The position numbers and the translations under genes were made by a program. Below the pieces are notes generated by a model. That model made no database searches and was not told where the DNA came from. It was given only the letters and a program-made list of their open reading frames with translations. A stretch of DNA of 64,000 nucleotides from an uncultured beta proteobacterium. GTDB taxonomy: Bacteria > Pseudomonadota > Gammaproteobacteria > Burkholderiales > Burkholderiaceae_C. Position 1 is the stretch's first letter; each line of letters opens with the position of its first letter. Below are positions 22,738 through 31,326 of the stretch, in pieces. The stretch spans positions 20,892-84,891 of the forward strand of contig CAJAES010000039.1 of the NCBI GenBank assembly GCA_903938815.1, in the 5' to 3' direction.

Positions 22738-23865
22738 TCACCGCAGGCCCAGCGCTTCCCACGGCGCCGGGCGGCCGAACCAGCCCCAGCGCGCGCCGTC
22801 GACCAGGTCGAGTTCGCTCGACCAGGAGGCCGCGCGTTCAAAGCGGCAGTCGACGAGGTCGAGCCAGCGCCGAGCATCCGGCAGTTCAACTTCAGGGGTC
22901 GTGATGCGGACGAACCGGGGCGCCTCGTCGCCAGGAAAGGCGATGAACTGCACCGTGGCTTCGCTGGCCACGCCGGAGCGGACCACCGCCAGGGCCAGCC
23001 GGCGTGCCAGCAGCGTGCCTGCCCGGTCGGGCTTCCAGAAGTCCTTGCCGCTGAGGGCCGTGCCGCCGATCGGCACGCGCGGCCCGTAGTGGTCGAGCAG
23101 GAGCTTCTTTCCCGACAGCCCGTTGTCGCCTTCCGGCCCGCCCATCGTGAAGGTGCCGCTGCCGTTGACGGTGATGTCGCCGGGCATGGTGGGCCCGAAG
23201 CCGGGAAGCCTGGCGGCGAGGTCCTGGATCACCTCGCCCACGGCCTGCACGACGGTGCGCTGCAGTTCGATGTCCCCCGCCTTCGCCAGCAGCGAACACG
23301 AGACCGCACGAAGCCGGCACTGCGGTCCGCTCTCCTCGAGCACCACGAGCACCTTGCCGTCCGGGCACAAGGCGATCGGCGAGCGCACCCGTTCGAAGAG
23401 TCGGCGTGCGATCTCCCTGGCCAGCCACTGCTCCGGCGGGATGAAGCCGAGCCCCGGCAGGTCGATGGCGTAGCCGGTGACGATCGACTGGTCGTCGCTG
23501 ATGTGCCGGATCCGCTCTTCTCCCGGGACCAGCGTGTCCAGGCAGAGGTTGCCGCCGGTCGTCACGTCGCCGGGCGCCGGCCGCCACGCCGCGCCATAGC
23601 CTGCGGACGCGTACACGCCCCGCACCAGGCCCTGCAGGTCCAGCGTGTCAGAGCCCGTGCAGGCGATCCGGCCCGTCAGGTAGACGGCATCCCGGTGGAC
23701 CGCGACCTCGACGGCGCACAGCGCCTCCCGCTGCCGCTCCTGCGCGGCCTGCACCAGGGTGTCCGCGATGGCGTCGGCCAGCTTGTCGGGGTGTCCGGGC
23801 AGGACCCATTCGGCGGGACGCAGGACGGTGGTGTTCATGGTCCGGCTCATGGCGATGTCCTTCAT
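22738..23865 (-). CDS. Divergent S-adenosylmethionine synthetase (MetK-like)
   Basis: A 375-residue protein with the MetK layout. PGHPDKLADAIADTL carries the ATP-contacting His25, ISDDQSIVTGYAID matches the GDQG block, MGGPEGDNGLSGKKLLLDHYG matches GGPxGDxGLTGRK, and GGTALSGKDFWKPDRAG matches GGAFSGKDPxKVDRS. The function expected from the family is SAM formation from ATP and methionine, but the sequence departs strongly from housekeeping MetK, so a different nucleotide reaction is possible. The ATG at 23865 overlaps the VWA gene stop by 4 bp. It is an accessory copy in the island. Confidence 0.85.
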   Translation of the reverse strand: MKDIAMSRTMNTTVLRPAEWVLPGHPDKLADAIADTLVQAAQERQREALCAVEVAVHRDAVYLTGRIACTGSDTLDLQGLVRGVYASAGYGAAWRPAPGDVTTGGNLCLDTLVPGEERIRHISDDQSIVTGYAIDLPGLGFIPPEQWLAREIARRLFERVRSPIALCPDGKVLVVLEESGPQCRLRAVSCSLLAKAGDIELQRTVVQAVGEVIQDLAARLPGFGPTMPGDITVNGSGTFTMGGPEGDNGLSGKKLLLDHYGPRVPIGGTALSGKDFWKPDRAGTLLARRLALAVVRSGVASEATVQFIAFPGDEAPRFVRITTPEVELPDARRWLDLVDCRFERAASWSSELDLVDGARWGWFGRPAPWEALGLR

Positions 23866-25214
23866 GCGTCGAGGTCGAGCGTGATCGATGCATCGGCGTG
23901 GCGTTCGAGCGGATCCCGGCTGATGTGCGCGCCGATGTAGGCCACGCCGAGGCGGGCGCGGCCCAGCGTCTCGCACCCTGCCGTGTCGGCTGCGCCCACG
24001 AAGCCGTCGGTCAGCAGAACGGCGCGCCGCACGCGATGGCGTTCCATGTGCCGGGTCACGCAGCGGATGTCGGTGCCACCGGTGCTCCTGCACATCCCGG
24101 CCCGCAGCTGCGCCGGCGTGACCTCGGCCACCTGCGTCGAGAACAGGTGCACCTGCGGGTGAACGAGTGCCTCGCAGTCCAGCACGGCGCCGTAGAGCGC
24201 GCCCTTGATGCCTTCCATGCTGCCGGAGACATCGACATAGATGTGCACGCGCTCCTGCGCGGGCACGGACTGCCGGGCCTGCAGCGGGGTGCGGTACAGC
24301 AGCGGCGTTCCGCCCAGCGCGCGGCTGACCATCGCGCGGCGGTCGGCGCAGGGCACCGGCGACTCGATCTGGATCCCGGACGGCATCGGACGCCGGGCTC
24401 CGCGGCCCGTGCCGGAGGCTCGGGCGACCTTGCCGATCAGCTCGCGCAACTGCCGCCGGCGGCTGGGCGCGCGTGCAACATGCAGCCGCGAGTCGCGCAG
24501 CAACTCGTTCATCGACAGCCCCCGCAGCGGCTCGGGCGGCGACGGCCAGTGGCGGACGATGTCCTGGACGGCGCCGGCCAGCACGTTGCCGCTGGCGGTG
24601 GCCTGGCCATGCGCGGAGCCTTCGTGGTCGCCCAGCAGCGTGACGGTGCTCAGCACCTTCTCGCGGCGCGCCAGGAAGGCCCGCAGCACGTTGCGGATGT
24701 CCTCGTAGCTCGCGCCCTCCTTCGAGTACAGCGACTGGTAGACCTGCCGCGCCGGCCCGTAGCCCCTGCCGGCCAGGGCCGGCGGCACCGGCACCTTGCG
24801 GATGGCAGGGTTCCAGTCGAGCGGGGGCCGCAGCAGGCAGGCCGGGAAGACGTCGTCGGGATAGAAGTCGCGGAACAGCGCCGTGTACGCCGGCTGCGGG
24901 AACATGCGGCACAGCAGCGCGTTGATGACGCAGTCGAAGACGAAGTTGTCCGCGGGCGCCGAGCCGGACAGGCGCCGCGTGTGGCCGAGCAGCACGTGGT
25001 GGATCTCGTGCAGCACCAGCATCATCAGCTTCTCGGGCGTGCCGGCGTGCTCTGCCACGAAGGCCGGGTTGATGAGCAGCCGGGGCTGTGCGTGGCACTC
25101 CACGGCGGCGGTCGGTACGGCGTCGGTCTCGACGATGTCCACCAGCCGCAGCAGGCCGGCCAGCGCGTAGCGGCCGGCAGGCAGGCAGTCGAAGAGTTGG
25201 TCCTTGAGGTTCAT
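23862..25214 (-). CDS. VWA-domain protein with N-terminal zinc-metallopeptidase-like (DUF2201) region
   Basis: A 450-residue protein. The N-terminal half holds HExxH-type VLHEIHHVLLGHTRR (His69, Glu70, His73), as in DUF2201 putative metallopeptidases. The C-terminal half is a von Willebrand factor A domain with a complete MIDAS motif: DVSGSM (Asp328), Thr in STGGTD and Asp403 in LLTDGF. VWA proteins of this type are classic partners of MoxR AAA+ ATPases. It lies 38 bp after the unknown gene and overlaps the MetK-like gene by 4 bp (ATGA). Confidence 0.82.
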   Translation of the reverse strand: MNLKDQLFDCLPAGRYALAGLLRLVDIVETDAVPTAAVECHAQPRLLINPAFVAEHAGTPEKLMMLVLHEIHHVLLGHTRRLSGSAPADNFVFDCVINALLCRMFPQPAYTALFRDFYPDDVFPACLLRPPLDWNPAIRKVPVPPALAGRGYGPARQVYQSLYSKEGASYEDIRNVLRAFLARREKVLSTVTLLGDHEGSAHGQATASGNVLAGAVQDIVRHWPSPPEPLRGLSMNELLRDSRLHVARAPSRRRQLRELIGKVARASGTGRGARRPMPSGIQIESPVPCADRRAMVSRALGGTPLLYRTPLQARQSVPAQERVHIYVDVSGSMEGIKGALYGAVLDCEALVHPQVHLFSTQVAEVTPAQLRAGMCRSTGGTDIRCVTRHMERHRVRRAVLLTDGFVGAADTAGCETLGRARLGVAYIGAHISRDPLERHADASITLDLDA

Positions 25215-25252
25215 GTCCTTGTCCTTGTTCTTGAGAGGAAGGGCCGGCCGGT

Positions 25253-25870
25253 TCAGCCGATCGGGTTCGGGCGCCAGGTCTTCTGCGGCTTGGCCTGCTC
25301 CATGGCGAGGCTCAGCAGTCCTTCCGGAATGCCGTCCGGAAACCACAGCGTCTGTTTCCAGAGAACGCCCCGCATCGGCGTGCTCCCAGGCTCGATCAGG
25401 GTGGGTGCGTGAAGAGGCGCCAGGCGCGGCACCCTGTCCCGCATCCACAGGCTTCCGGTCGACTTCGACAGCGCGACGAAGGTCGTCGGCGCGTGGTCCA
25501 GCGTCACCTGTTGATCGCGCCGGCCGCCGGCTGCGCCGACCATCAGGCATCGCGGCCAGTCCAGACGCTCCGTGTGCTCCTCGATCCGTTCGACGAGACA
25601 CCGCGTGGCCGCGGTCTCGCCGAGCGCGTGTGCCGGCTCCAGCAGGCGCAAGAGGGCGCCCGCCGTATTCCAGTCGCGTTGGTAGCGCCCATTGGCCTGA
25701 CCGATCGACAGCGTCAGGTGCAGCCAGGTGCCGCGCCGGCGGGCGACTTCGATGCGCTCGGCATCGTCTGCCAGCGGGCCTCGCCCGAAACCGCGCCACA
25801 GGATGCTGGCGCGTGGCGGGCCGCCGATGTTGTGCAGCAGGCCCGGCGTCTCTTCCATGGCGCGGCTCAT
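25253..25870 (-). CDS. Unknown protein of the MoxR–VWA–MetK operon
   Basis: A 205-residue soluble protein starting MSRAMEETPGLLHNIGGPPR and ending EQAKPQKTWRPNPIG. It has Trp-rich beta-like segments (GTWLHLTLSIGQANGRYQRDW, GVLWKQTLWFPDG). No motif or family is recognised. Its ATG overlaps the MoxR stop codon by 4 bp, so the two proteins are probably made in fixed ratio, and a structural or adaptor role is likely (inference). Confidence 0.75.
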   Translation of the reverse strand: MSRAMEETPGLLHNIGGPPRASILWRGFGRGPLADDAERIEVARRRGTWLHLTLSIGQANGRYQRDWNTAGALLRLLEPAHALGETAATRCLVERIEEHTERLDWPRCLMVGAAGGRRDQQVTLDHAPTTFVALSKSTGSLWMRDRVPRLAPLHAPTLIEPGSTPMRGVLWKQTLWFPDGIPEGLLSLAMEQAKPQKTWRPNPIG

Positions 25871-27339
25871 GCCGTGGCCGTTCCCAGGCGGGACTGAACG
25901 TCCACGTACCGTTGCAGCACGGTGTGCACGTCCTCTTCCGCACCCAGCCGGTTCGCAGCGAACAGGGAAGCCAGCAGATTGCCCTTGCGCTCGGTCAGCG
26001 GTGTGGCGGGCTCCGCGCCCAGCCGCTGCTGCAAGGTCTTCCAGATGCGGTGCCGCAGGCCGTTCGGCGAGACCTGTTCCGACACCTCCTGCACGCAGGC
26101 CACGTCGCGGTAGACCTCGGCCACGGCGTCGGCCGCCACGGTCGACAGGCGCGCCACGGTGCCGCTCTCGAAGAGCCACTCCGCCAGGGCGTGCCGGGCG
26201 CCGTCCGCCGCGCCGGTGAGCGCGTCGGTGAGGATGGTGGTGAGTTCGCCGTCGGGCAGCCCCGTGGCGGCCAGCGCCAGCCGGACCCGTGTGACCGGGT
26301 CACGCTCGGCCAGGATGCGCCCCATGGGGTCGTCGGCCTTGGCCGCGGCCTGCCGCCAGGCCTCGCGGTGGCAGGCCAGGAGCCGGCCTTCATCGAACTT
26401 CTGCCCCGCAGCCGCGAACGGCATGCTGTTCAACGCGGCGATCCATGCCGAGTCGTCGATCCGGGCATCCGTGTCGGCGGACAGGCGCGCCGCGTGGACG
26501 GCGGCCAGGTTGCGCGACACCATGCCGGCGCGCCGCGCGCTCAGTTGCAGGCCCGCCGCGCCGAGCAGTGAAGCCAGGATGCGCACGTAGCGGGCGATCG
26601 ATGCGCCCCACTGTGCGTCCACCATCGGCAGCAGCTCGCCGGTCCGTGCGATGGCCGCCGTCCACAGGGTGCCGGCCAGAGGGTCCGCAGGCACCTGTTC
26701 GGCCCGGATGACCGCTTCCTGCTGTGCTGCGTCGAAACCCTGCCAGTCCGGCATTCGCGCCTGCAATGCGAACCGGTCCGACAGCGCGATGTCCAGCGGC
26801 TGGCTGCCGAGGTAGGCGTTGTCCTCGTCGTCGTCCTGCACCGGCGGGTTCATCGCCGCCCAGCGGTGCTTGAGGTCGGGCAGCGGCAGGCCCTGCACGC
26901 GCCGCTCGTGGATGATGGGGAACAGCCTGTTCTGCACGTCCAGCCGGGCGCGCGAGATCTCGTCGATGAAGACGGCCTGCGCACCCCACACGGACGCGGG
27001 CGTCTCGACAAAGCGCAGCTTGCCTTGCGCGTCGGGCAGGGGGTAGCCCACGAGATCGTCGAAGTTGACGAGCGCGGCGTTGTAGTGCCGCCAGCGCAGG
27101 CCGAGCGCATCGGCCAGGCGCTCGAGCAGCAGCGACTTGGCGGACCCGTGCGGGCCGATCAGCAGCAGCGGCGACTGCGTGGCCAGCGAGGCCAGCACCA
27201 CCGGCTCCAGCGCGCCGAGGCCGATGAGCCCGAGCCTGGAGATCAGGTCACGGCGGCTCGGTGGCGGCGCGGCACTGGCGTCAATGTTGGGCTGCGGCGA
27301 CTTGCCGGCAGCCTTCTTCGGGGCGAGGGATTTCGCCAT
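25867..27339 (-). CDS. MoxR-family AAA+ ATPase
   Basis: A 490-residue AAA+ protein. Walker A is GPHGSAKS (residues 62-69) and Walker B is AVFIDEISRA (Asp126, Glu127). A MoxR-like substrate loop RLFPIIHERRVQG and sensor 1 WAAMNPP follow, with a long helical C-terminal extension. MoxR ATPases act as chaperones or remodellers, usually with a VWA protein encoded next to them, as here. The ATG at 27339 (GGAG 9 bases upstream) is preferred over an upstream TTG. First gene of a four- or five-gene operon. Confidence 0.87.
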   Translation of the reverse strand: MAKSLAPKKAAGKSPQPNIDASAAPPPSRRDLISRLGLIGLGALEPVVLASLATQSPLLLIGPHGSAKSLLLERLADALGLRWRHYNAALVNFDDLVGYPLPDAQGKLRFVETPASVWGAQAVFIDEISRARLDVQNRLFPIIHERRVQGLPLPDLKHRWAAMNPPVQDDDEDNAYLGSQPLDIALSDRFALQARMPDWQGFDAAQQEAVIRAEQVPADPLAGTLWTAAIARTGELLPMVDAQWGASIARYVRILASLLGAAGLQLSARRAGMVSRNLAAVHAARLSADTDARIDDSAWIAALNSMPFAAAGQKFDEGRLLACHREAWRQAAAKADDPMGRILAERDPVTRVRLALAATGLPDGELTTILTDALTGAADGARHALAEWLFESGTVARLSTVAADAVAEVYRDVACVQEVSEQVSPNGLRHRIWKTLQQRLGAEPATPLTERKGNLLASLFAANRLGAEEDVHTVLQRYVDVQSRLGTATA

Positions 27340-27998
27340 GGGAATGCACTCCAACCGTCCGGAACCGCAGGCGCGGCTGCGCCGGACGGGTGTGGCGCAA
27401 CCGACGCTTTAGCAGGATTTGTGAATCGCCCTGCAATTTGTCGAGTAAATCGGCGATGAAATGAAAACGGCCCTCGAGAGTCCGAGGGCCGCTTGCCTGC
27501 TGTTGTTGCGCACGTTCTTGCGAACTGCGCCTCATCTCCGAATCGCTTCGGATGCCACCTTGCCGCAGGACGGCAGGTTGGCGACAGGCAGGCGGCCTGT
27601 ACTCTTGATGTCAGCTTGAATTCTAGGCCTGGGAGCCGTGAGGCGCAATGCAATTCGCAGCGCGCCGCGCCCCGTTCGACGGCCTGCGGCACGCTCGTCG
27701 CAGCGTCTGCGGACACATTCAAGCTGCTGCAGGAACAGCACATCTTGACGTGATGGGCGCTGCCCATCGGGAGCCACGCCTTCAGCGGCCAGGCCCGAGT
27801 CGAGGCAACCGACACGCTGCCTCATGCGATCAGATTTCCCGATCATCCCCCGCCAATCCCTATGCTTACGTTGCACCGATCGGCCTCTACCATCGCCTCG
27901 TTCGACGCACCCGACCCCCTGCCCGCAGGCCAGGTCGGCGCGATCGACGAGCCGCCGGCGCCTGCCGCAATGCCCGGCGCCCAACCAGAAGGACGCCG
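27340..27998. other. Intergenic region between the MoxR operon and the Rieske oxygenase gene
   Basis: About 660 bp of divergent intergenic space. It holds the terminator-like hairpin at 27464-27491 and presumably the promoters of both flanking operons. Open frames here (for example 27532-27984 minus) lack recognisable protein sequence. I see no second copy of the tRNA-Phe 3' end that would mark the right border of the island. Confidence 0.5.
27464..27491 (-). terminator. Intrinsic-terminator-like hairpin upstream of moxR
   Basis: A 9-bp perfect stem (CGGCCCTCG/CGAGGGCCG) with a 6-nt loop is followed on the minus strand by TTTTCATTTC. It lies 125 bp upstream of the MoxR start. It could isolate the operon from transcription arriving from the right, or act in the 5' leader as an attenuator. 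Confidence 0.65.
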
Positions 27999-29027
27999 AT
28001 GTTTGTCAAGAACGCCTGGTACGTGGCGGCAACCGCCATCGAGGTGCTGGGCAAGCCCCTGGCCCGGACCCTGCTGAACGAGCGGGTGGTGCTCTTTCGC
28101 GGGGCGGACGGCCGCGCCGTGGCGCTGGAGGACCGCTGCTGCCACCGGCTGGCGCCCTTGTCGCTGGGTGACGTCGAGCCGGGCGGCATACGTTGCCGCT
28201 ATCACGGCCTGAAGTTCGACGGTGCCGGCCAGTGCGTCGAGATCCCGGGGCAGGACGCCATCCCGGCGGGCATGTGCGTGCGGGCCTTTCCGCTGGTGGA
28301 ACGTCACGGGCTGCTGTGGATCTGGCTGGGGCCGCCGGCCCTGGCCCAGGCGGACGAGATCGTCGATGTCCACTGGAACGGCGCGCCCGGCTGGCCGACG
28401 GCCACGGGCTACATCCACTACAAGGCGAACTACCAGCTGATCGCGGACAACCTGCTGGACTTCTCGCACCTGGCCTTCGTGCACCGCACCACGCTGGCCA
28501 ACAGCGCTCTCGTCAACGCGCGCCCGGAGATCACCTCGTTCGAACGCGGCATCCGGCTGAACCGCGTCATCGTCGACTGCGATCCATCGCCCCTGCACGC
28601 GATGGCGGGCCAGTTCACGGGCAAGGTCGATTTCTGGAACCGGCAGGCGTGGTGGCTGCCGTCCGTCTTCGAGAACTGGGCGGGGTCGGTGCCCACCGGC
28701 GGCGAGGGCCAGGCCCACGAACGTGCCGGCGGGCTGCACCTGCGGCACTTCTCGCTGCTCACGCCCGAGACCGAGCGCTCCACCCACTACTTCTGGGTCC
28801 AACCCTGCCAGTTCCCGCATGACGACCCGGGCATGATCGAGCGGGTGCAGACCGGCATCGACACCGCCTTCGCCGAAGACCGCTGGATCATCGAAGCGCA
28901 GCAGGAGGTGATCAACGCCTCACCGGACATCAAGCCGAAGGCGATCCGCAGCGACGCCGCGCTGGGAAGGGTCCGGTTCATGATCGAGCAACTGCTCGAA
29001 CAAGAGCGCAAGGCGGCCGGAGAATGA
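27999..29027 (+). CDS. Rieske non-heme iron oxygenase, VanA/TsaM-like
   Basis: The oxygenase component of an aromatic-ring-substituent monooxygenase (342 residues). The Rieske [2Fe-2S] ligands are CCH (C47, H49) and CRYH (C66, H69). The mononuclear iron site is in DNLLDFSHLAFVH (Asp, His, His). Relatives remove O-methyl groups from vanillate or oxidise methyl groups of toluenesulfonate. The adjacent regulator resembles TsaR, which favours the latter kind of substrate, but the real substrate cannot be told. No reductase gene is next to it. AAGGA lies before the ATG at 27999; longer upstream open frame is not coding. Confidence 0.87.
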   Translation: MFVKNAWYVAATAIEVLGKPLARTLLNERVVLFRGADGRAVALEDRCCHRLAPLSLGDVEPGGIRCRYHGLKFDGAGQCVEIPGQDAIPAGMCVRAFPLVERHGLLWIWLGPPALAQADEIVDVHWNGAPGWPTATGYIHYKANYQLIADNLLDFSHLAFVHRTTLANSALVNARPEITSFERGIRLNRVIVDCDPSPLHAMAGQFTGKVDFWNRQAWWLPSVFENWAGSVPTGGEGQAHERAGGLHLRHFSLLTPETERSTHYFWVQPCQFPHDDPGMIERVQTGIDTAFAEDRWIIEAQQEVINASPDIKPKAIRSDAALGRVRFMIEQLLEQERKAAGE

Positions 29028-29103
29028 GCCTGCAGTGCCGCCCCAGAGGCGAATGCCGGCGTGCGCCGCACGAAGGCAAGTCAGTCAGAACACAGGTGAC
29101 CCC

Positions 29104-30231
29104 ATGAACACTTCCTTGACCGTCCAGGCAGCGGTGCTCGACGCACCGGGCGGGCTGCTCTCGCTCCAGACGCTGGAGCTCGAAGCGCCGCGTGACCACG
29201 AGATCCGCGTCCGGGTCGTGGCCAGCGGCGTCTGCCACACCGACATCGCGGTCATGGGGCGCCCGTTCCCGGTGGACCGCCCCATCGTTCTGGGGCACGA
29301 GGGGGCGGGCGTCGTCGAGTCCGTCGGTCGCGCGGTCACCAAGGTCCGGCCCGGCGACCGGGTGGTCATGAGCTACAACTTCTGCGGCGCCTGCCCGAGC
29401 TGCCTGGCCAGGGCGCCCAGCTATTGCCACTACTTCTTCGGTTCGAACTTCCTGGGCCAGCGCGCTGACGGCAGCACCGCCCTGTCGCGCCAGGACGGGC
29501 CGGTGCGCCACCACTTCTTCGGCCAGTCGTCGTTCGCCACCCATTGCCTGTGCACCGAACGCAACGTGGTCAAGGTGCCGGACAGCGTGCCCGATGCGCT
29601 GTTCGAGATCCTCGGTCCGCTGGGCTGCGGTATGCAGACAGGCGCCGGCGCCATCGTCAACGTGCTGCGGCCGGGCCTGGGCGAATCGGTGGTGGTGTTC
29701 GGCACGGGCGCCGTCGGGCTGGCGGGCATCATGGCCGCGCACGCCATCGGCGCAGGGCCGGTGATCGCCGTGGACCGGGTGCGGTCGCGACTGGATCTGG
29801 CGCTGGAAATCGGCGCAACCCACACCCTCCTGGCGGACGGCCAGACGGACCTGGCCGCGGAAATCCGCAAGATCTGCCCGCACGGCGCCAACGTGAGCCT
29901 GGACACGACCGCCGTGAGCTCCGTGCTGCGGCAGGCCATCGATTGCCTGGGGCCTCTGGGGCGCTGCGGGTTCGTCGGCGGCGCGCCACTGGGCAGCACG
30001 CTCGAAGTGGATGTGCGCGACATGATGCTGCACGGCAAGTCGCTGCGCGGGATCGTGGAGGGCGACTCGAACGCGGACGTGTTCATCCCCGAGCTGATCC
30101 GCATGCAGGCGCAGGGGCGGTTTCCTTTCGAGAAGCTGGTCCGGCGCTACCCGCTGAGCGAGATCCAGGCCGCCATCGACGATTCCCGGGCCGGGCGAAC
30201 CATCAAGCCCGTGGTCATGATGCCGGGCTGA
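29104..30231 (+). CDS. Zinc-dependent aryl-alcohol-type dehydrogenase
   Basis: A 375-residue medium-chain dehydrogenase. Catalytic zinc ligands lie in SGVCHTDIAV and LGHEGAGVVE. The structural zinc site is CGACPSCLARAPSYC, and the NAD-binding loop is VFGTGAVGLAG. The family includes benzyl alcohol dehydrogenases, which would fit oxidation of a hydroxymethyl group made by the adjacent Rieske oxygenase. It lies 76 bp after the oxygenase gene. The ATG at 29104 gives the normal family N-terminus. Confidence 0.9.
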   Translation: MNTSLTVQAAVLDAPGGLLSLQTLELEAPRDHEIRVRVVASGVCHTDIAVMGRPFPVDRPIVLGHEGAGVVESVGRAVTKVRPGDRVVMSYNFCGACPSCLARAPSYCHYFFGSNFLGQRADGSTALSRQDGPVRHHFFGQSSFATHCLCTERNVVKVPDSVPDALFEILGPLGCGMQTGAGAIVNVLRPGLGESVVVFGTGAVGLAGIMAAHAIGAGPVIAVDRVRSRLDLALEIGATHTLLADGQTDLAAEIRKICPHGANVSLDTTAVSSVLRQAIDCLGPLGRCGFVGGAPLGSTLEVDVRDMMLHGKSLRGIVEGDSNADVFIPELIRMQAQGRFPFEKLVRRYPLSEIQAAIDDSRAGRTIKPVVMMPG

Positions 30232-30305
30232 GACCGCCCCGCCGTGAGGCCTGCGCCAGACTTTCGAAACTATGATGGACGCTCCCGAGCACCAGAGCGT
30301 CCCGC

Positions 30306-31199
30306 GTGAAACTCCAGACTCTCCAGGCTCTTCTGTGCATCGAAGCGGTCGGGAGCCTGCGCGCGGCGGCACAGCAGTTGCACACCTCGCAGCCGGCGCT
30401 GAGCGCGGCCATCCAGCAGCTCGAGACGGAACTCTGCGCGCCACTGCTCGTGCGCACCCGGCGCGGCGTGACGCTGACCACGTTCGGGCAGGCCTTCATC
30501 AAGCGCGCCCGGCTGATCGTGGCCGAGAGCCAGCGCGCCCACGACGAGATCCGGCAACTGCGGGGGCACTGGGAGGGCCAGGTCTCGTTCTCGACCTCGC
30601 CGGCCGTCGGGTTGCAGGTGCTGCCGAAGGCGCTGGCCAGTTTCGCGCATGAATTTCCGAAGGTGACGGTCAGGGTCCGCGACGGCCTGTTTCCGGCCGT
30701 GGCGGCTGGCATGCGCGACGGCAGCCTGGACTTCGCGCTCACGGCGGCCAACCGGCACGACATCGACGAAGACCTCGAGTGCGAGGCGCTGTTCGTGAGC
30801 GAGGTCGTGATCGTGGCCCGCAAGGGCCACCCCCTGAGCCACGCCAGGCATCTGCACGAACTGCAGGACTGCGCCTGGGTGTATTCCAGTGCGCCGCGCG
30901 GCCCCGGCGCGGTGATCGAGGAAGCCTTTCGCAGCCACGCCCTTCCACCCGCGAAGTTCGCCATGGCGTGCGAATCGTTCCTGGTGCTGCCGGGGATCAT
31001 TTCGCAAACGGACTGGCTCACCACCATGCCGCTGGCCATGTACGAGCGCAACGCGCTTCAGGATGGCCTGTGCCGCATCGAGGTCGAGGAACCCCTGCGC
31101 AACCTCACCATCTACGCGCTGCGCCGGCACGACATGCCGCTGACGCCGGCGTCCGAATCGCTGATCCGATGGGTGCGGCACTTTGCCGCGCAGCGGTAA
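30306..31199 (+). CDS. LysR-type regulator, TsaR-like
   Basis: A 297-residue LysR regulator with an N-terminal winged helix (LQALLCIEAVGSLRAAAQQL, HTSQPALSAAIQQLE) and a C-terminal effector domain. The sequence closely recalls TsaR of toluenesulfonate degradation (VRTRRGVTLTTFGQAFIKRA, SSAPRGPGAVIEEAF). The start is GTG at 30306. It is codirectional with the oxygenase and dehydrogenase genes, which it presumably activates. Confidence 0.88.
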   Translation: MKLQTLQALLCIEAVGSLRAAAQQLHTSQPALSAAIQQLETELCAPLLVRTRRGVTLTTFGQAFIKRARLIVAESQRAHDEIRQLRGHWEGQVSFSTSPAVGLQVLPKALASFAHEFPKVTVRVRDGLFPAVAAGMRDGSLDFALTAANRHDIDEDLECEALFVSEVVIVARKGHPLSHARHLHELQDCAWVYSSAPRGPGAVIEEAFRSHALPPAKFAMACESFLVLPGIISQTDWLTTMPLAMYERNALQDGLCRIEVEEPLRNLTIYALRRHDMPLTPASESLIRWVRHFAAQR

Positions 31200-31326
31200 C
31201 TGGGTGCGGCTGGCAGAGCCCGCGTGCTGTGGACCACAGAGGCGGCGCACCCACGGGCCACGGGCGCCGAGCCGCCCCCCCAACCTGAAGACCCCTCGAC
31301 GCAGCCTCGGCGCGTACGATGAATTC

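Noticed and set aside
27532..27984. 150-residue minus-strand open frame upstream of moxR
   Set aside because: Low-complexity Arg/Gly-rich sequence with no start signal; looks like a GC-driven chance frame.
13049..27998. Second att copy of the tRNA-Phe 3' end marking the right island border
   Set aside because: Reading the region by eye I found no convincing repeat of the T-arm/acceptor sequence, so no attR is annotated.
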